Shown here: positions 16,589 through 25,810 of the stretch, piece after piece
Layout of the letters: each line of letters starts with the position of its first letter
Position numbering within the stretch: position 1 is the stretch's first letter
Origin: Nostoc sp. MS1
GTDB lineage: Bacteria > Cyanobacteriota > Cyanobacteriia > Cyanobacteriales > Nostocaceae
Direction of reading: 5' to 3'
Length of the DNA: 64,000 bases
Assembly: GCF_019976755.1 (NCBI RefSeq)
Contig: NZ_AP023441.1
Span: 2,663,501 to 2,727,500 of the forward strand
Position numbers and translations under genes: made by a program
Notes under the pieces: generated by a model
What the model was told of the DNA's origin: nothing
Database searches by the model: none
The model's input: only the letters and a program-made list of their open reading frames with translations

Positions 16589-17044
16589 TTAAAGTATTTT
16601 GTGAGTGTGAGAATGTTGTTTGACGTTATCGTCTTTCGTCACTACTCTACTAGCATTTAATACCCGCTTGCGGTCAAGGGAATATTTAAAATCTGTATAG
16701 GTTGTGCCTAGAGGAATCAATGATTTCGCACTTTCTCGACGCTTGTATGTACGCGCTGCTGCAAATACTCGTGGTGCAAATTCATCTGCGAACTGAGCCG
16801 AGTCGGGAAAGCCTGCTGGTAAAATTGGCTCATCTTTGTTAACTACTGAACCTAAAGTAGTTGCACAAGCATATTTGTAAGATGTAGGGATACCCTTCAA
16901 AAGCGCTTCTAAAGACGCTGAGGGAATTGGTTCAATTACATCGACTTGATGAACTTCACCATCTTCCTTAATAAAGCAAGTAGCTAGACCGATGACAATA
17001 TAATCGTCAGCAGTTAAATCAACAGAGTTTTGTTCAGAAATCAT
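16589..17044 (-). CDS. Conserved hypothetical protein upstream of GST
   Basis: I do not recognise a named family for this 151-residue soluble protein. It has a regular first half (DDYIVIGLATCFIKEDGEVHQ and VIEPIPSASLEALL), a middle GIPTSYKYACATTLG, and a basic C-terminal half (ARTYKRRESAKSLIPLGTTYTDFKYSLDRKR). No signal peptide or membrane segment is present. It sits 12 bases upstream of the GST gene and on the same strand, suggesting a shared transcript and perhaps a stress- or redox-related role by association. Confidence 0.65.
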   Translation of the reverse strand: MISEQNSVDLTADDYIVIGLATCFIKEDGEVHQVDVIEPIPSASLEALLKGIPTSYKYACATTLGSVVNKDEPILPAGFPDSAQFADEFAPRVFAAARTYKRRESAKSLIPLGTTYTDFKYSLDRKRVLNASRVVTKDDNVKQHSHTHKIL

Positions 17045-17112
17045 AAGGAGTGGGGAATTGGGAGTGGAGAGTAGGGAGTGGTGAAAGAGAGAGGAATAAG
17101 CCTTTAATCTCT

Positions 17113-17175
17113 GTCAACTGTCAACTGTCAACTGTCAACTGTCAACTGTCAACTGTCAACTGTCAACTGTCAACT
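17113..17175. repeat. Tandem heptamer repeat (GTCAACT x9)
   Basis: There are nine perfect head-to-tail copies of GTCAACT, the longest such array in the window. It lies in the gap 17045-17412 between divergent genes, so it may space or influence their promoters. The rest of the gap shows nothing recognisable. Confidence 0.95.
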
Positions 17176-17412
17176 GTTCTATCCCTCTTACCTCTCTGGC
17201 ATTTTACCGAATTTGTCCCTCTTACTACTTGAATAGTCTTAGAGATTAATATTTCTTGTTTCAGGAATTTACCCTGAGGATGACGTATGTATTACTAGAT
17301 TGGAGTGTAAATAGTCTGTATCAGGTGTGCTTGTCTTCAAGAAAATTTATAAACAAGCTACCCCAGCAACTCTAATTTGATTTCCCAGACCAAGCAGCTA
17401 AGGTAGGAAAAT

Positions 17413-18123
17413 ATGAACACTCACCCGTTTTTAGCCTCCGGCGATCAGCAAAATAGTTGTTATCAGTTTCTTACTCAAACTACACTCGACTCCCAAAAGC
17501 ATGGGGTTAACTGTGATGAGTCGGGGTTTGCTGACGGCTACTTACGGTCTTGTGCTTTACGTTCAGCACAACAGGGAAATTATTATGAAGCGATCGCACT
17601 CCTCAACCAATTAATTAATCGTCACCCTTACAATGCGGTTGACTACAACAACCGGGGGTTAATTTATTTTCAAAGCGGTCAAAACCAACAAGCACTGCAA
17701 GATTACAACACGGCTCTCCAGTTAAATCCTAATTTAGCTAGTGCTTACAATAATCGTGCCAATTATTACGCCGCCTGTGGAGAGTTAGCAGCCGCGTTAG
17801 CTGATTACGATCGCGCTATTGATTTAAACCCTCGTCATGTACGGGCGTGGATTAATCGTGGTATCACTCTACGCGATTTGGGCGAGTACGAACAAGCAAT
17901 TGAGAATTTTGATATCGCGCTCGTTTTTGGTCAGCTAGAAGGGCATATTTGGGCGGAACGCGGTAGAACTTACCACCTCTGGGGTGACTGGAATTGTGCG
18001 ATCGCTGATTATCGTCGCGCTGTGTCACAGTTACCTTCTTTGTATAGTCGCCGAGATGTTCCTGGCTACCGTTTGCGTTTACAATTAGAAAATTGGATAA
18101 ATGAATTGTTACCTTCGGGGTAA
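17413..18123 (+). CDS. Tetratricopeptide repeat protein
   Basis: This 236-residue protein has an N-terminal stretch of about 55 residues of unknown type, then five consecutive 34-residue TPR units (about 58-225) with typical W/Y-NRG and A...P positions. No signal peptide or enzymatic domain is seen, so it should be a cytosolic scaffold for protein interaction. The start ATG is preceded by AGGTAGGAAAAT. Its TPRs are related in style to those of the CHAT protein at 2729-6712, but the flanking parts are not. Confidence 0.85.
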   Translation: MNTHPFLASGDQQNSCYQFLTQTTLDSQKHGVNCDESGFADGYLRSCALRSAQQGNYYEAIALLNQLINRHPYNAVDYNNRGLIYFQSGQNQQALQDYNTALQLNPNLASAYNNRANYYAACGELAAALADYDRAIDLNPRHVRAWINRGITLRDLGEYEQAIENFDIALVFGQLEGHIWAERGRTYHLWGDWNCAIADYRRAVSQLPSLYSRRDVPGYRLRLQLENWINELLPSG

Positions 18124-18433
18124 TTCGTAATTCGTAATTACATGGGTTGAAATAACAATTTTAAATAAGAGTTAATTTGAAATTTGAGTTTGATAAGTGC
18201 AGGTTAAGGGCTAATTTACATCCGAGATTTTAAATTTTGAATTGATACTATTTACGCTGGGTGTGGTGGTAATGGATAATGTTATTTTTCATTACCAATT
18301 ACCAATTACCAACGGCACAGCTATCATAAGTTTTCCAACGGACGTTATATTAGCAGTCTGTAATAAAACCCTGGTTTTAAAAGCTCACTACATTTGTAAA
18401 TAATTTATATCATCATTGTCTTAATGATATTTT

Positions 18434-18847
18434 TTATGGCAAAGATTCAGGAGCTTCGTTATCTGGCTGCTCTTGCTTTGTCACTACAATAGGAATTTGA
18501 TTAGGTTCAAATTTAAATGCTTGTTCTTGCCGAATACTGTTAGCCTGACGCGGATCTAAATTACGGCTCAATTTTTCTTGTAAATCACTAACACGCTTTT
18601 CCATCTGCTTAACTTCAACATGGACTTCGCGCAACTTGGCCTGTTGTGACAAGTGATGAGGAATAAGCTGTATCAAAGCGCCTGCGGCGGCGGCAGAAAT
18701 TGCTACGTTAACCCCTATCTTAGCTGTTGTTTCCACAGCCATAAGCCGATATGAACGTTGCCGTAGATGCCGTTTTGGGCGCGGGGCTGGTGGGCGCTGT
18801 TGTGGTGTAGGTTGTTGCGGAAATTGGGAAGGTTGAAAAGCGTTCAT
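18434..18847 (-). CDS. Hypothetical single-pass protein with proline-rich N-terminus and coiled coil
   Basis: In this 137-residue protein, residues 1-30 are rich in Pro, Gln and Arg. A hydrophobic, alanine-rich stretch (about 43-65) could cross the membrane. A charged heptad-like segment (about 70-100, LREVHVEVKQMEKRVSDLQEKL) should form a coiled coil, followed by an acidic tail. No named family is recognised. The architecture resembles slr-type small scaffold proteins of cyanobacteria, but that is only an impression. Confidence 0.6.
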   Translation of the reverse strand: MNAFQPSQFPQQPTPQQRPPAPRPKRHLRQRSYRLMAVETTAKIGVNVAISAAAAGALIQLIPHHLSQQAKLREVHVEVKQMEKRVSDLQEKLSRNLDPRQANSIRQEQAFKFEPNQIPIVVTKQEQPDNEAPESLP

Positions 18848-19672
18848 GATGCTACAGAAAAATTGCCTGATTGAATAAGTCCAGCCGTCAGAAGCCTACT
18901 GGCTTTGATAACGGCTAAGATTAGCTGACATATTACTTCATTTTTTCCAAATTGCTACACGTATGTTCTTTGTTAAAACAAAACAAAACATACGTAGGTA
19001 ACTGGTTGGCACAACTTTGTAGGATTCAGCCACCAGTATCTGGAAACTGCACCTTGTATGCCAAGGATTATTATTCTTTTGGGTGTCAATGTCAATTGCT
19101 ATGTGCATCTCACTTGTGAAGCACAAGTTGATGTATTATATTGACTTTTGGATGTTTAATTTCTCTGAAGAAATTAAACCCCTCTAACGTATCAAGCGAA
19201 ACTTGCTTTTGTCAATTTAACTCCATTAATACCTGTATACTCTTCAACTATTTATGCTGTTAATGGGTAATTATTGCCATTTTTAGCTGATTACTATAGC
19301 TATATTTCATGTGTATTATTTGTAATTTTACGTTTATACACGTAAACAAAAGGTATAGAATTTAAGTTTGTTTAAAGATACCAATACATGAGTAGGGGCG
19401 CACAGATGTCCGCCCCTACAGATGACCAATAATTATGGAAATTGGTATGACCAACAATACACAACAATGCAAAAGAGCTAGATTGTTGTGTTGGCAAACA
19501 TGAAGCTAGATTTTATACCAATTCATTAAATTCATTACTCAAATTCAAACCTAGAAAGCTTTGAAAAATTCAGTTTTTCTAATTTTGAATTTTGCGGAAA
19601 GTTTCTTACGGTGGGAAACCCTCCTACAGAACTTTCCAAGACGAATGCACGAATTTTGAATTGGTTCAAGCT
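18848..19672. other. Long intergenic region upstream of psaM terminus
   Basis: About 825 bases carry no supported gene. They contain an 11-bp perfect hairpin, GTTTAATTTCT/AGAAATTAAAC (19154-19179), and a hairpin of GGAAAGTT/AACTTTCC type at about 19599-19640 lying just past the psaM stop, possibly its terminator. The rest is AT-rich. Confidence 0.4.
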
Positions 19673-19795
19673 TTAGAACTTGTAAAGTTCTGTTGCCAAG
19701 CGCCAAGCCAGAACACCTGGGATTAGCGCTACAACTAGAGCGATGTAAACTTGAGTATCTGGGATGGAAGTTACTGCAAGATACAGATTAGGCAT
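19673..19795 (-). CDS. psaM: Photosystem I reaction centre subunit XII
   Basis: This 40-residue open frame reads MPNLYLAVTS, then a single hydrophobic helix (QVYIALVVALIPGVLAWRLA), and ends in TELYKF. SDTQ/PDTQ-helix-LAxRLxTELYK is the hallmark of PsaM, a one-helix subunit of the cyanobacterial PSI core that helps trimer formation. AGGAGG lies 9 bases before the ATG (19805-19810), a strong ribosome site. Cyanobacterial PsaM is commonly about 31 residues; this one is longer by about nine at the N-terminus. Its size explains why ORF callers with a length cut-off would miss it. No other photosystem gene is adjacent. Confidence 0.9.
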   Translation of the reverse strand: MPNLYLAVTSIPDTQVYIALVVALIPGVLAWRLATELYKF

Positions 19796-19954
19796 GGTGG
19801 GAAACCTCCTAAACTCGAATGGATGTGAATAGTAGTTCGTTTACTACTTTTCCTTGTTTTGCCAAGAATGGGGAATATCTTGTTACAAGATGCAACAAAA
19901 GCAGTTATAAGTCAGTAATATTAGTCATTTTTCATAAAAAAAATTTATAAAAAT

Positions 19955-21223
19955 ATGGATTTTTATTTGGGAATCGACTTTGGTACGTCTGGGGCTAGGG
20001 CAGTGGTAATTGATGAGGCTGCCCATATCCAGACACAAGTGCAGTATCCTTGGGCTGCGGCTGATGCTGAATTAATGGTGAGTTGGCAGGAGGCTTTATT
20101 CACGCTGTTAGCACAAATCCCTGAAGCGTTGCGGCGAGGGATGAGAGCGATCGCTATTAACGGCACTTCCTCTACAGTCTTATTATGCGATGAGGATGGC
20201 AACCCTGTAGATGCGCCTTTACTCTACAACGATGCGCGGGGATCATCGGTGCTGGATGGGTTGAAAGATATCGCGCCACCAAATCATACAGTTTTAAGCG
20301 CTACCTCTAGTTTGGCTAAATTGCGCTGGATGATGCAGTTACCCTCTTTTGGTGAGGCGAGGTATTTTCTACATCAAGCTGACTGGTTGGCGTTTCTGTT
20401 ACATGGAAAGTTAGGAATTAGCGACTACCACAATGCCTTAAAGCTGGGGTATGACGTTGAGAAGTTGCAATATCCAGAATGGCTGTTAAGGCTGCAAATA
20501 CCGCTTCAGTTACCTACAGTATTAGCACCTGGGACTCCTATTGGGGAACTACGTCCTGAAATTTCTCAGCAGTTCCTATTCCCGTCAAATTGCTTGGTAT
20601 GTGCAGGGACAACGGATAGCATTGCGGCGTTTCTGGCGAGTGGCGCAAAATCTCCTGGGGAAGTTGTGACTTCCCTTGGTTCGACATTGGTGCTGAAACT
20701 TTTGAGTCGCACCCGTGTAGAGGATGCAAGGTATGGGATTTATAGCCATCGCCTGGGTGATTTGTGGCTGACTGGTGGCGCGTCGAATACAGGGGGTGCA
20801 GTATTACGCGAGTTTTTCACCGATGCTGAGTTAGAAAACTGGAGTCGTGAGATTGATGCTAGTAAAGCCAGCGAATTAGATTATTATCCCTTGTTGAAGG
20901 TAGGCGATCGCTTCCCGATCAACGATCCCAATTTACCCCCACGCCTGACACCACGCCCAGATCATCCTGTTCAATTCCTGCATGGCTTATTAGAAAGTAT
21001 TGCCCGGATAGAAGCCCAAGGATACGAACTATTGCAAAAACTAGGCGCAGATAAATTAACTCAAGTATATACAGCCGGAGGTGGGGCAAAAAACCCCACC
21101 TGGACTGCAATTCGGCAAAGAAATTTACAAGTTCCTGTAATTTCCTCAATTAATACAGAAGCCGCCTATGGAACAGCATTGCTGGCGATGAGAGGTACTG
21201 GAGACTCAGAACATAACGAATGA
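19955..21223 (+). CDS. FGGY-family sugar kinase, probably D-ribulose kinase
   Basis: The 422-residue protein starts with the actin-fold phosphate-1 motif LGIDFGTSGAR, has INGTSSTVLL, the adenosine motif GGGAKNPTW, and the FGGY segment GTTDSIAAFLASGAKSPGEVVTSLGSTLVLKLL. It is shorter than xylulokinase or glycerol kinase (about 490-500). It matches, from memory, the compact cyanobacterial/plant group containing the Synechococcus elongatus sugar kinase SePSK and Arabidopsis XK-1, shown to phosphorylate D-ribulose. A role in salvaging ribulose for the Calvin cycle is the family inference. It is monocistronic and complete at both ends. Confidence 0.8.
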   Translation: MDFYLGIDFGTSGARAVVIDEAAHIQTQVQYPWAAADAELMVSWQEALFTLLAQIPEALRRGMRAIAINGTSSTVLLCDEDGNPVDAPLLYNDARGSSVLDGLKDIAPPNHTVLSATSSLAKLRWMMQLPSFGEARYFLHQADWLAFLLHGKLGISDYHNALKLGYDVEKLQYPEWLLRLQIPLQLPTVLAPGTPIGELRPEISQQFLFPSNCLVCAGTTDSIAAFLASGAKSPGEVVTSLGSTLVLKLLSRTRVEDARYGIYSHRLGDLWLTGGASNTGGAVLREFFTDAELENWSREIDASKASELDYYPLLKVGDRFPINDPNLPPRLTPRPDHPVQFLHGLLESIARIEAQGYELLQKLGADKLTQVYTAGGGAKNPTWTAIRQRNLQVPVISSINTEAAYGTALLAMRGTGDSEHNE

Positions 21224-21306
21224 TCTTGAGAAAACCTCTGCGTACCTCAGCGCTAACCTCAGCGCCCCTCTGCGTTAAAAAACAAAAAATGCAGTGTTTT
21301 GTGCGT

Positions 21307-21906
21307 TTATATGGAAGGTGCTGGGCGATCGCCTTCACCTGGAGGATGCGGTGGAACACCAAGTGCGTCTTTTAACTGTTGTTCAGTCACACCCAACTTA
21401 GTGGCGGCTGCGGCAAAATCAGGACGAGGTGGACGTTGATTTCTATCTCCAGGGCTAGGAGGATTAGCAGGTACTCCTAACGCATCTTTTAACCGTTGTT
21501 CAGTTACACCCAACTTGCTGGCGGCGGCGGCAAAATTCGGGCGGGGTGGATGAGGCGGAACACCGAGTGCATCTTTTAACTGTTGTTCAGTTACACCTAA
21601 CTTGCTGGCGGCGGCGGCAAAATCTGGGCGGGGTGGACGCTGATTTCTGTCTCCAGGATTGGGAGGATTGGCCGGTACTCCTAGCGCATCTTTTAACTGC
21701 TGTTCAGTCACACCTAACTTGCTGGCGGCGGCGGCAAAATCTGGGCGGGGTGGACGCTGTTTATCTGGTCGTTGGTTGGGTTGTGGTGATGCTTGGGCTA
21801 GTTGATAAGATGGGTTAGCAGCATTTACCTGATTTAGATAAATCAAACTAAATGTACTAGCTACAACAGAAATTGCTGTTACGACTACTGCTTTATTCAG
21901 CTTCAT
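21307..21906 (-). CDS. Secreted protein with four PDFAAAASKLGVTEQQLKDALG repeats
   Basis: I choose the ATG at 21906, because AGAGG sits 6 bases before it; the ATG six bases upstream overlaps that site. The product has 199 residues: a Sec signal peptide (about 1-28, ending VNA), then four near-identical units of about 24 residues (core AAAxKLGVTEQQLKDALGVP) separated by proline-rich linkers. The C-terminus is short and polar. DNA of the four units is also nearly identical, so copy number may vary. The units look like small helical hairpins. It is transcribed divergently from an OmpR-type response regulator 147 bases away and is a plausible target of it. Function is unknown. Confidence 0.75.
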   Translation of the reverse strand: MKLNKAVVVTAISVVASTFSLIYLNQVNAANPSYQLAQASPQPNQRPDKQRPPRPDFAAAASKLGVTEQQLKDALGVPANPPNPGDRNQRPPRPDFAAAASKLGVTEQQLKDALGVPPHPPRPNFAAAASKLGVTEQRLKDALGVPANPPSPGDRNQRPPRPDFAAAATKLGVTEQQLKDALGVPPHPPGEGDRPAPSI

Positions 21907-22053
21907 GGTCATCCTCTACAAGTTAGATTGTTTATGCTTCTGATTGAAATAGATAAAAATTACAGTTAGCCCTGCTTTTAAATGACAATTTTGTAATTTG
22001 AGCTAAAGAGTAATCAATCTAAAATGGAACAATAGATAAACTAATTAATAGTT

Positions 22054-22731
22054 GTGAAGGTTCTGTTTGTTGAAGATGAAGCAAAAATTGCTAACTTCGT
22101 CCGGGCTGGATTGAAGGAGCAGGGGTTTGTTGTGGACTACTGCGACAATGGTGATGAAGGATATCTGCGGGCATTAGATAACGAATATGATGCGATTATC
22201 TTGGACATTATGGTTCCGGGAAAAGATGGGCTGGCAATTCTCAAACAACTACGGCGAGAAGGTCGTAATGCTCCGGTAATTTTGTTAACGGCTCGCAATG
22301 AACTAGACGATCGCCTACAAGGTCTAAATTTGGGCGCGGATGATTATATTGCTAAACCGTTTTTTGTGGAAGAGTTAGTGGCGCGTATTCATGCGGTTGT
22401 GCGCCGGAGTGTGGGCGATCGCCAAAATCTCTTAACGGTTGGGTCAATTAAACTTGATCGCATCACGCGCGAAGTTACTTGCAATCAAAAGGCAATTGAA
22501 CTTACCAGCCGGGAGTTTAATCTGTTGGAATATCTGATGCGATCGCCGGGAAGAGTTTTCACCCGTACCCAAATTCTAGAACACGTTTGGGGCTACGACT
22601 TTAACCCCAACACTAATGTTGTGGATGTATCTATTCAGCGCATCCGCAAAAAAATTGACTCCATTGATGAAGCTAGTTGGATTGAAAGCATTCGCGGCGT
22701 TGGCTATCGATTTCGCAAACCAGAATCATGA
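22054..22731 (+). CDS. OmpR/PhoB-family response regulator
   Basis: This 225-residue regulator starts with GTG. The receiver domain (1-118) has the acidic pocket ED (7-8), phospho-acceptor D51 in LDIMVPG, T in LTAR, and K in IAKPF. The DNA-binding winged helix (about 128-222) ends with VVDVSIQRIRKKID and the RGVGYRF signature. It overlaps the histidine kinase gene by four bases, a sure sign of a paired two-component system. The close relation of this subtype to metal- and envelope-stress regulators (CopR, RppA type) is a family impression. Likely regulation: the divergent secreted repeat protein. Confidence 0.95.
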   Translation: MKVLFVEDEAKIANFVRAGLKEQGFVVDYCDNGDEGYLRALDNEYDAIILDIMVPGKDGLAILKQLRREGRNAPVILLTARNELDDRLQGLNLGADDYIAKPFFVEELVARIHAVVRRSVGDRQNLLTVGSIKLDRITREVTCNQKAIELTSREFNLLEYLMRSPGRVFTRTQILEHVWGYDFNPNTNVVDVSIQRIRKKIDSIDEASWIESIRGVGYRFRKPES

Positions 22732-24158
22732 AACAATTGCGATCTTTTCGCCTGCGAATTGCTCTGTTGTCTGCGGCTCTGGCTGGCAGCACATTAGTCG
22801 GGTTTGGTGCTGTCTCGTGGTTGCAGATTTATAATGCCAAAATCAGCAGTTTAGATACAGAACTGTTAAATCAGTTGATGCGAGCTGGTCTTCCACACCC
22901 AAGAGAGCGATTACCACCTCCACCAAGAGTAGAAACGAATACCAAAACTCCTGTAACCCTACTGATACTTGATGCCAATGGTCAGACAGTATTTCAATCT
23001 GACTCCCTATCTACCGATAGTCAGCTAAACCGCTTATTAGTTGAGCGTCTTGAGTTAACACCTCTACCGCTACCCCTTCCAGAACTACCAAATCCATCCT
23101 TAGAACCACCATCCTTTCGCCCACCTCTCCCGCGATTTGTTACCGCAAAGACAACTTCAGCAACTTGGCGGATAGGAGCCGCTAAATTTCCTGCTCATCA
23201 AGTGGCGATCGCAGTTAGCCTGCAAGCTGTCAATCAAGAGATGGCGACAATTCGCAATATCTTTTTGGTTTCAATTCCCGCCGCGTTGTTACTAGTTGCG
23301 ATCGGCGCATGGTTAATTTCTGGTGGGGCTTTGCGTCCTATCGGCCAATTAACGGGTGTGATTCAACAGGTAACAGTCAAAGGGTTAGATCAGCGCATTC
23401 CCATCGGGACAACTGATGTTGAGTTTGTGCAACTGATTGTGGTGTTTAACCAAATGCTAGAGCGCCTAGAACGGAGTTTTACCCAAGCTTCCCGCTTCAG
23501 TGCTGATGCGGCGCACGAACTGAAAACCCCACTGACAATTTTGCAAGGCGAACTAGAAAGAACTCTGCAACAGGTTGAGCCTGGAAGTGAAGTGCAACAA
23601 AGTCTCAGCAATCTTTTGGATGAAGTGCGTCGCCTGAGTGGGATTATGCGGAAACTGCTGCTGCTATCTTTGGCAGATGCGGGACAAATGAGCTTGTATT
23701 TGGTTGAGGTGGATATGTCACAGTTACTGATGGAAATGGTAGAGGATGTGGAACTGCTGGCTCCTAGTTTGACTGTAGAAACTGATATTTCCAGTGGACT
23801 CAAAGTAGAAGGCGATCGCGATTTGCTCATGCAGGTTCTACAAAACCTCTTGAGTAATGCCATCAAATACAATCTTCCTAACGGCTGGATGAAGATTTAT
23901 GCCGCGAAAACGCCAACAAATATTCAGATTACTATCGCCAATGCTTCCAAAGACATCCCTCAGAGCGATCGCGATCGCCTTTTTGACCGCTTCTATCGCG
24001 GCGATCCGGCGCGTACCCGCAAAGTTGAAGGTATTGGGCTAGGACTAAGTTTAGCCCGTGAAATTGCTCGCGCTCACCGTGGCGACCTCACCCTTAACTC
24101 AACATTGAACGGTCAAACAGCCTTCACCCTCACCTTACCAATGGCTCATCATCATTAA
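22728..24158 (+). CDS. Membrane sensor histidine kinase
   Basis: The 476-residue kinase pairs with the upstream response regulator. A first membrane helix lies at about 10-33, followed by a proline-rich periplasmic sensor region of about 140 residues and a second helix near 178-200. A HAMP linker leads to the HisKA domain with phospho-acceptor His near residue 263 (DAAHELKTPL). The HATPase domain shows LLSNAIKYN (N box) and GIGLGLSLA (G2 box). The sensor part has many Pro residues (LPPPPR, LPLPLPELP) and no named sensor fold, so the signal is unknown. Confidence 0.93.
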   Translation: MKQLRSFRLRIALLSAALAGSTLVGFGAVSWLQIYNAKISSLDTELLNQLMRAGLPHPRERLPPPPRVETNTKTPVTLLILDANGQTVFQSDSLSTDSQLNRLLVERLELTPLPLPLPELPNPSLEPPSFRPPLPRFVTAKTTSATWRIGAAKFPAHQVAIAVSLQAVNQEMATIRNIFLVSIPAALLLVAIGAWLISGGALRPIGQLTGVIQQVTVKGLDQRIPIGTTDVEFVQLIVVFNQMLERLERSFTQASRFSADAAHELKTPLTILQGELERTLQQVEPGSEVQQSLSNLLDEVRRLSGIMRKLLLLSLADAGQMSLYLVEVDMSQLLMEMVEDVELLAPSLTVETDISSGLKVEGDRDLLMQVLQNLLSNAIKYNLPNGWMKIYAAKTPTNIQITIANASKDIPQSDRDRLFDRFYRGDPARTRKVEGIGLGLSLAREIARAHRGDLTLNSTLNGQTAFTLTLPMAHHH

Positions 24159-24193
24159 ATTCTGGCTTTTTGAATTTTGAATTGGTATAACCT

Positions 24194-24652
24194 CTAGCCT
24201 TTCTGGTAAATATGCTGATAAACCAAATCCCGCAACATATTAGCTTGATGATTTGGGATAGATGTATGCAGACTCCTCAACGTCATCCGCACCAGCAAGT
24301 TCTTTTGATGAGGTTGAATACCCAAACGATGAATAACTTTATCCGGGAGTTGGTGATAGGGAGTATCACTCAAAATTTCCACAGATTCTAACAACTCAGC
24401 ATCATTACCTAAAATCAGTATGATTTGTTCACAAATATCTTCTAATTCAGTATCTATCCCAGTGACAATCGACATATCACGGCTGATACTAGGTTTATTA
24501 GATACCAGAATATAGGGTTCCAGGTTCGTCATCTGGGCAGCTATTTGGGGATGGGTGCTTCGCAACAAACGAATGTCATCCATCCCTTTAATTAGTCTAT
24601 TCCATTGTTTTTCGAGTGCGCGATCGCCAATCTGTAAAAGTAGATTAATCAA
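24194..24652 (-). CDS. Conserved hypothetical protein
   Basis: I do not recognise this 152-residue soluble, mostly helical protein. It has no signal peptide or membrane segment. The N-terminus is ordinary (MINLLLQIGDRALEKQWN) and the C-terminus ends with an amphipathic helix (NMLRDLVYQHIYQKG). The gene converges with the two-component kinase, 35 bases away. Codon use and the presence of HIP1 are like those of the neighbours, supporting a real gene. Confidence 0.6.
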   Translation of the reverse strand: MINLLLQIGDRALEKQWNRLIKGMDDIRLLRSTHPQIAAQMTNLEPYILVSNKPSISRDMSIVTGIDTELEDICEQIILILGNDAELLESVEILSDTPYHQLPDKVIHRLGIQPHQKNLLVRMTLRSLHTSIPNHQANMLRDLVYQHIYQKG

Positions 24653-25193
24653 ATATCAAAAGTTTAAAGGTGATGCAAATCAATAACTTATTTTATAGAT
24701 AATAAACAATAGGAAACAAAATATTTTCCTTTGTTTAAAATTTATTATATTTGGATTACTTACAATCTAATTCTTAATTAGTGATCAAGTATTAAATTGC
24801 AAAAACTAAATAAAAATGTGTGGCTTGATACAATACTTTTGAAATAGCTGGTATATGCTTTTTAAACCCTTTACTTTTACCCTAATTGCGGAATATACCG
24901 CTTAATTAACGCCAGAGTGTTGGAAATTATGCTTAACTAAAAGCAATTTGCGCTAATCAAAAGCAACAATTGTGAAGTAAGCTAAGTTTGTTCCTCCGCC
25001 CTGGTGGTTTATTTATGGTAGTAATTTTTAGTTAGGTGAAGTACAAATTAAAAGTTTTTTAGGTAGAGAGCAAAAGAAAAGTAATACATCTCTACTCATA
25101 ACTCAATACTTTTTCAACGCAGATAACCGCAAGCCTAACTATTCACATTACAATCAAGGTCTAGAGTTACAATTTTTATAGTTTTGTCGCCCT
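24653..25193. other. AT-rich intergenic region
   Basis: This gap separates two divergent genes and contains their promoters. It is very AT-rich. I see no repeat, small gene or clear hairpin. Confidence 0.5.
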
Positions 25194-25793
25194 GTGCTTA
25201 TCTCCGTGTTACAGACTATCAATGCACTAAAGCAACCCACTAGTGAAGCTTGGATAGAACAAGCGATCGCTAACTTAGATATCATCTTGCTGGATCATTC
25301 ACACTGCGAACGTAAAGCAGCTGGTGTGGCGTTAAATTTTATGTTTCGCTACCCATCAAATACCAAAATGGTACGAGAATTAACTGCGATCGCTCGTGAA
25401 GAATTAGAACACTTTGAACTGGTAAATCAGTGGCTAGAACGCCGCAATATACCCTTAGCACCCCTACCACCCCCTCCCTATGGTGCGGGTTTAAAAGCTT
25501 CTGTACGTCCCAATGAACCCGAACGCTTTCTAGATTCCTTACTTGTGACTGGTTTAATCGAAGCGCGGAGTCATGAACGCTTGGGACTATTAGCTACTCA
25601 TTGTCCTGAACCAGAATTAGCCAAATTTTATCAAGGTTTGATGTCATCTGAAGCGCGACACTTTGGTACATACTGGGTTTTAGCCGCTACTTATTTTGAG
25701 CGAGAAATTGTTAGCCAAAGGCTCGAAGAATTGGCTATTGTGGAAAGTGAGTTACTAGAAAATTTACACCCTGAACCGAGAATCCATAGTTAG
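25194..25793 (+). CDS. MiaE-like tRNA hydroxylase (ferritin-like diiron protein)
   Basis: The 199-residue protein has the four-helix diiron pattern of MiaE, the enzyme that hydroxylates the ms2io6A side chain at tRNA position 37. Ligands are visible as HSHCERKAA, AREELEHFELV, LIEARSHERLG and SEARHFGTYW. The conserved PPPPYGAGL loop of the family is present. The start is GTG at 25194; another GTG 12 bases on is possible. MiaE-type proteins are found in cyanobacteria. No tRNA-modification partner lies next to it, and the activity is inferred from the family. Confidence 0.87.
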   Translation: MLISVLQTINALKQPTSEAWIEQAIANLDIILLDHSHCERKAAGVALNFMFRYPSNTKMVRELTAIAREELEHFELVNQWLERRNIPLAPLPPPPYGAGLKASVRPNEPERFLDSLLVTGLIEARSHERLGLLATHCPEPELAKFYQGLMSSEARHFGTYWVLAATYFEREIVSQRLEELAIVESELLENLHPEPRIHS

Positions 25794-25810
25794 TATAATC
25801 ACTTATAAAT

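Noticed and set aside
17113..17175. Possible CRISPR array
   Set aside because: Unit length is 7 bp with no spacers, so it is a tandem repeat and not CRISPR. No cas genes lie in the window.
18938..19126. 62-codon minus-strand frame upstream of gene 18434-18847
   Set aside because: No ribosome site and low-complexity sequence; the region reads as non-coding.
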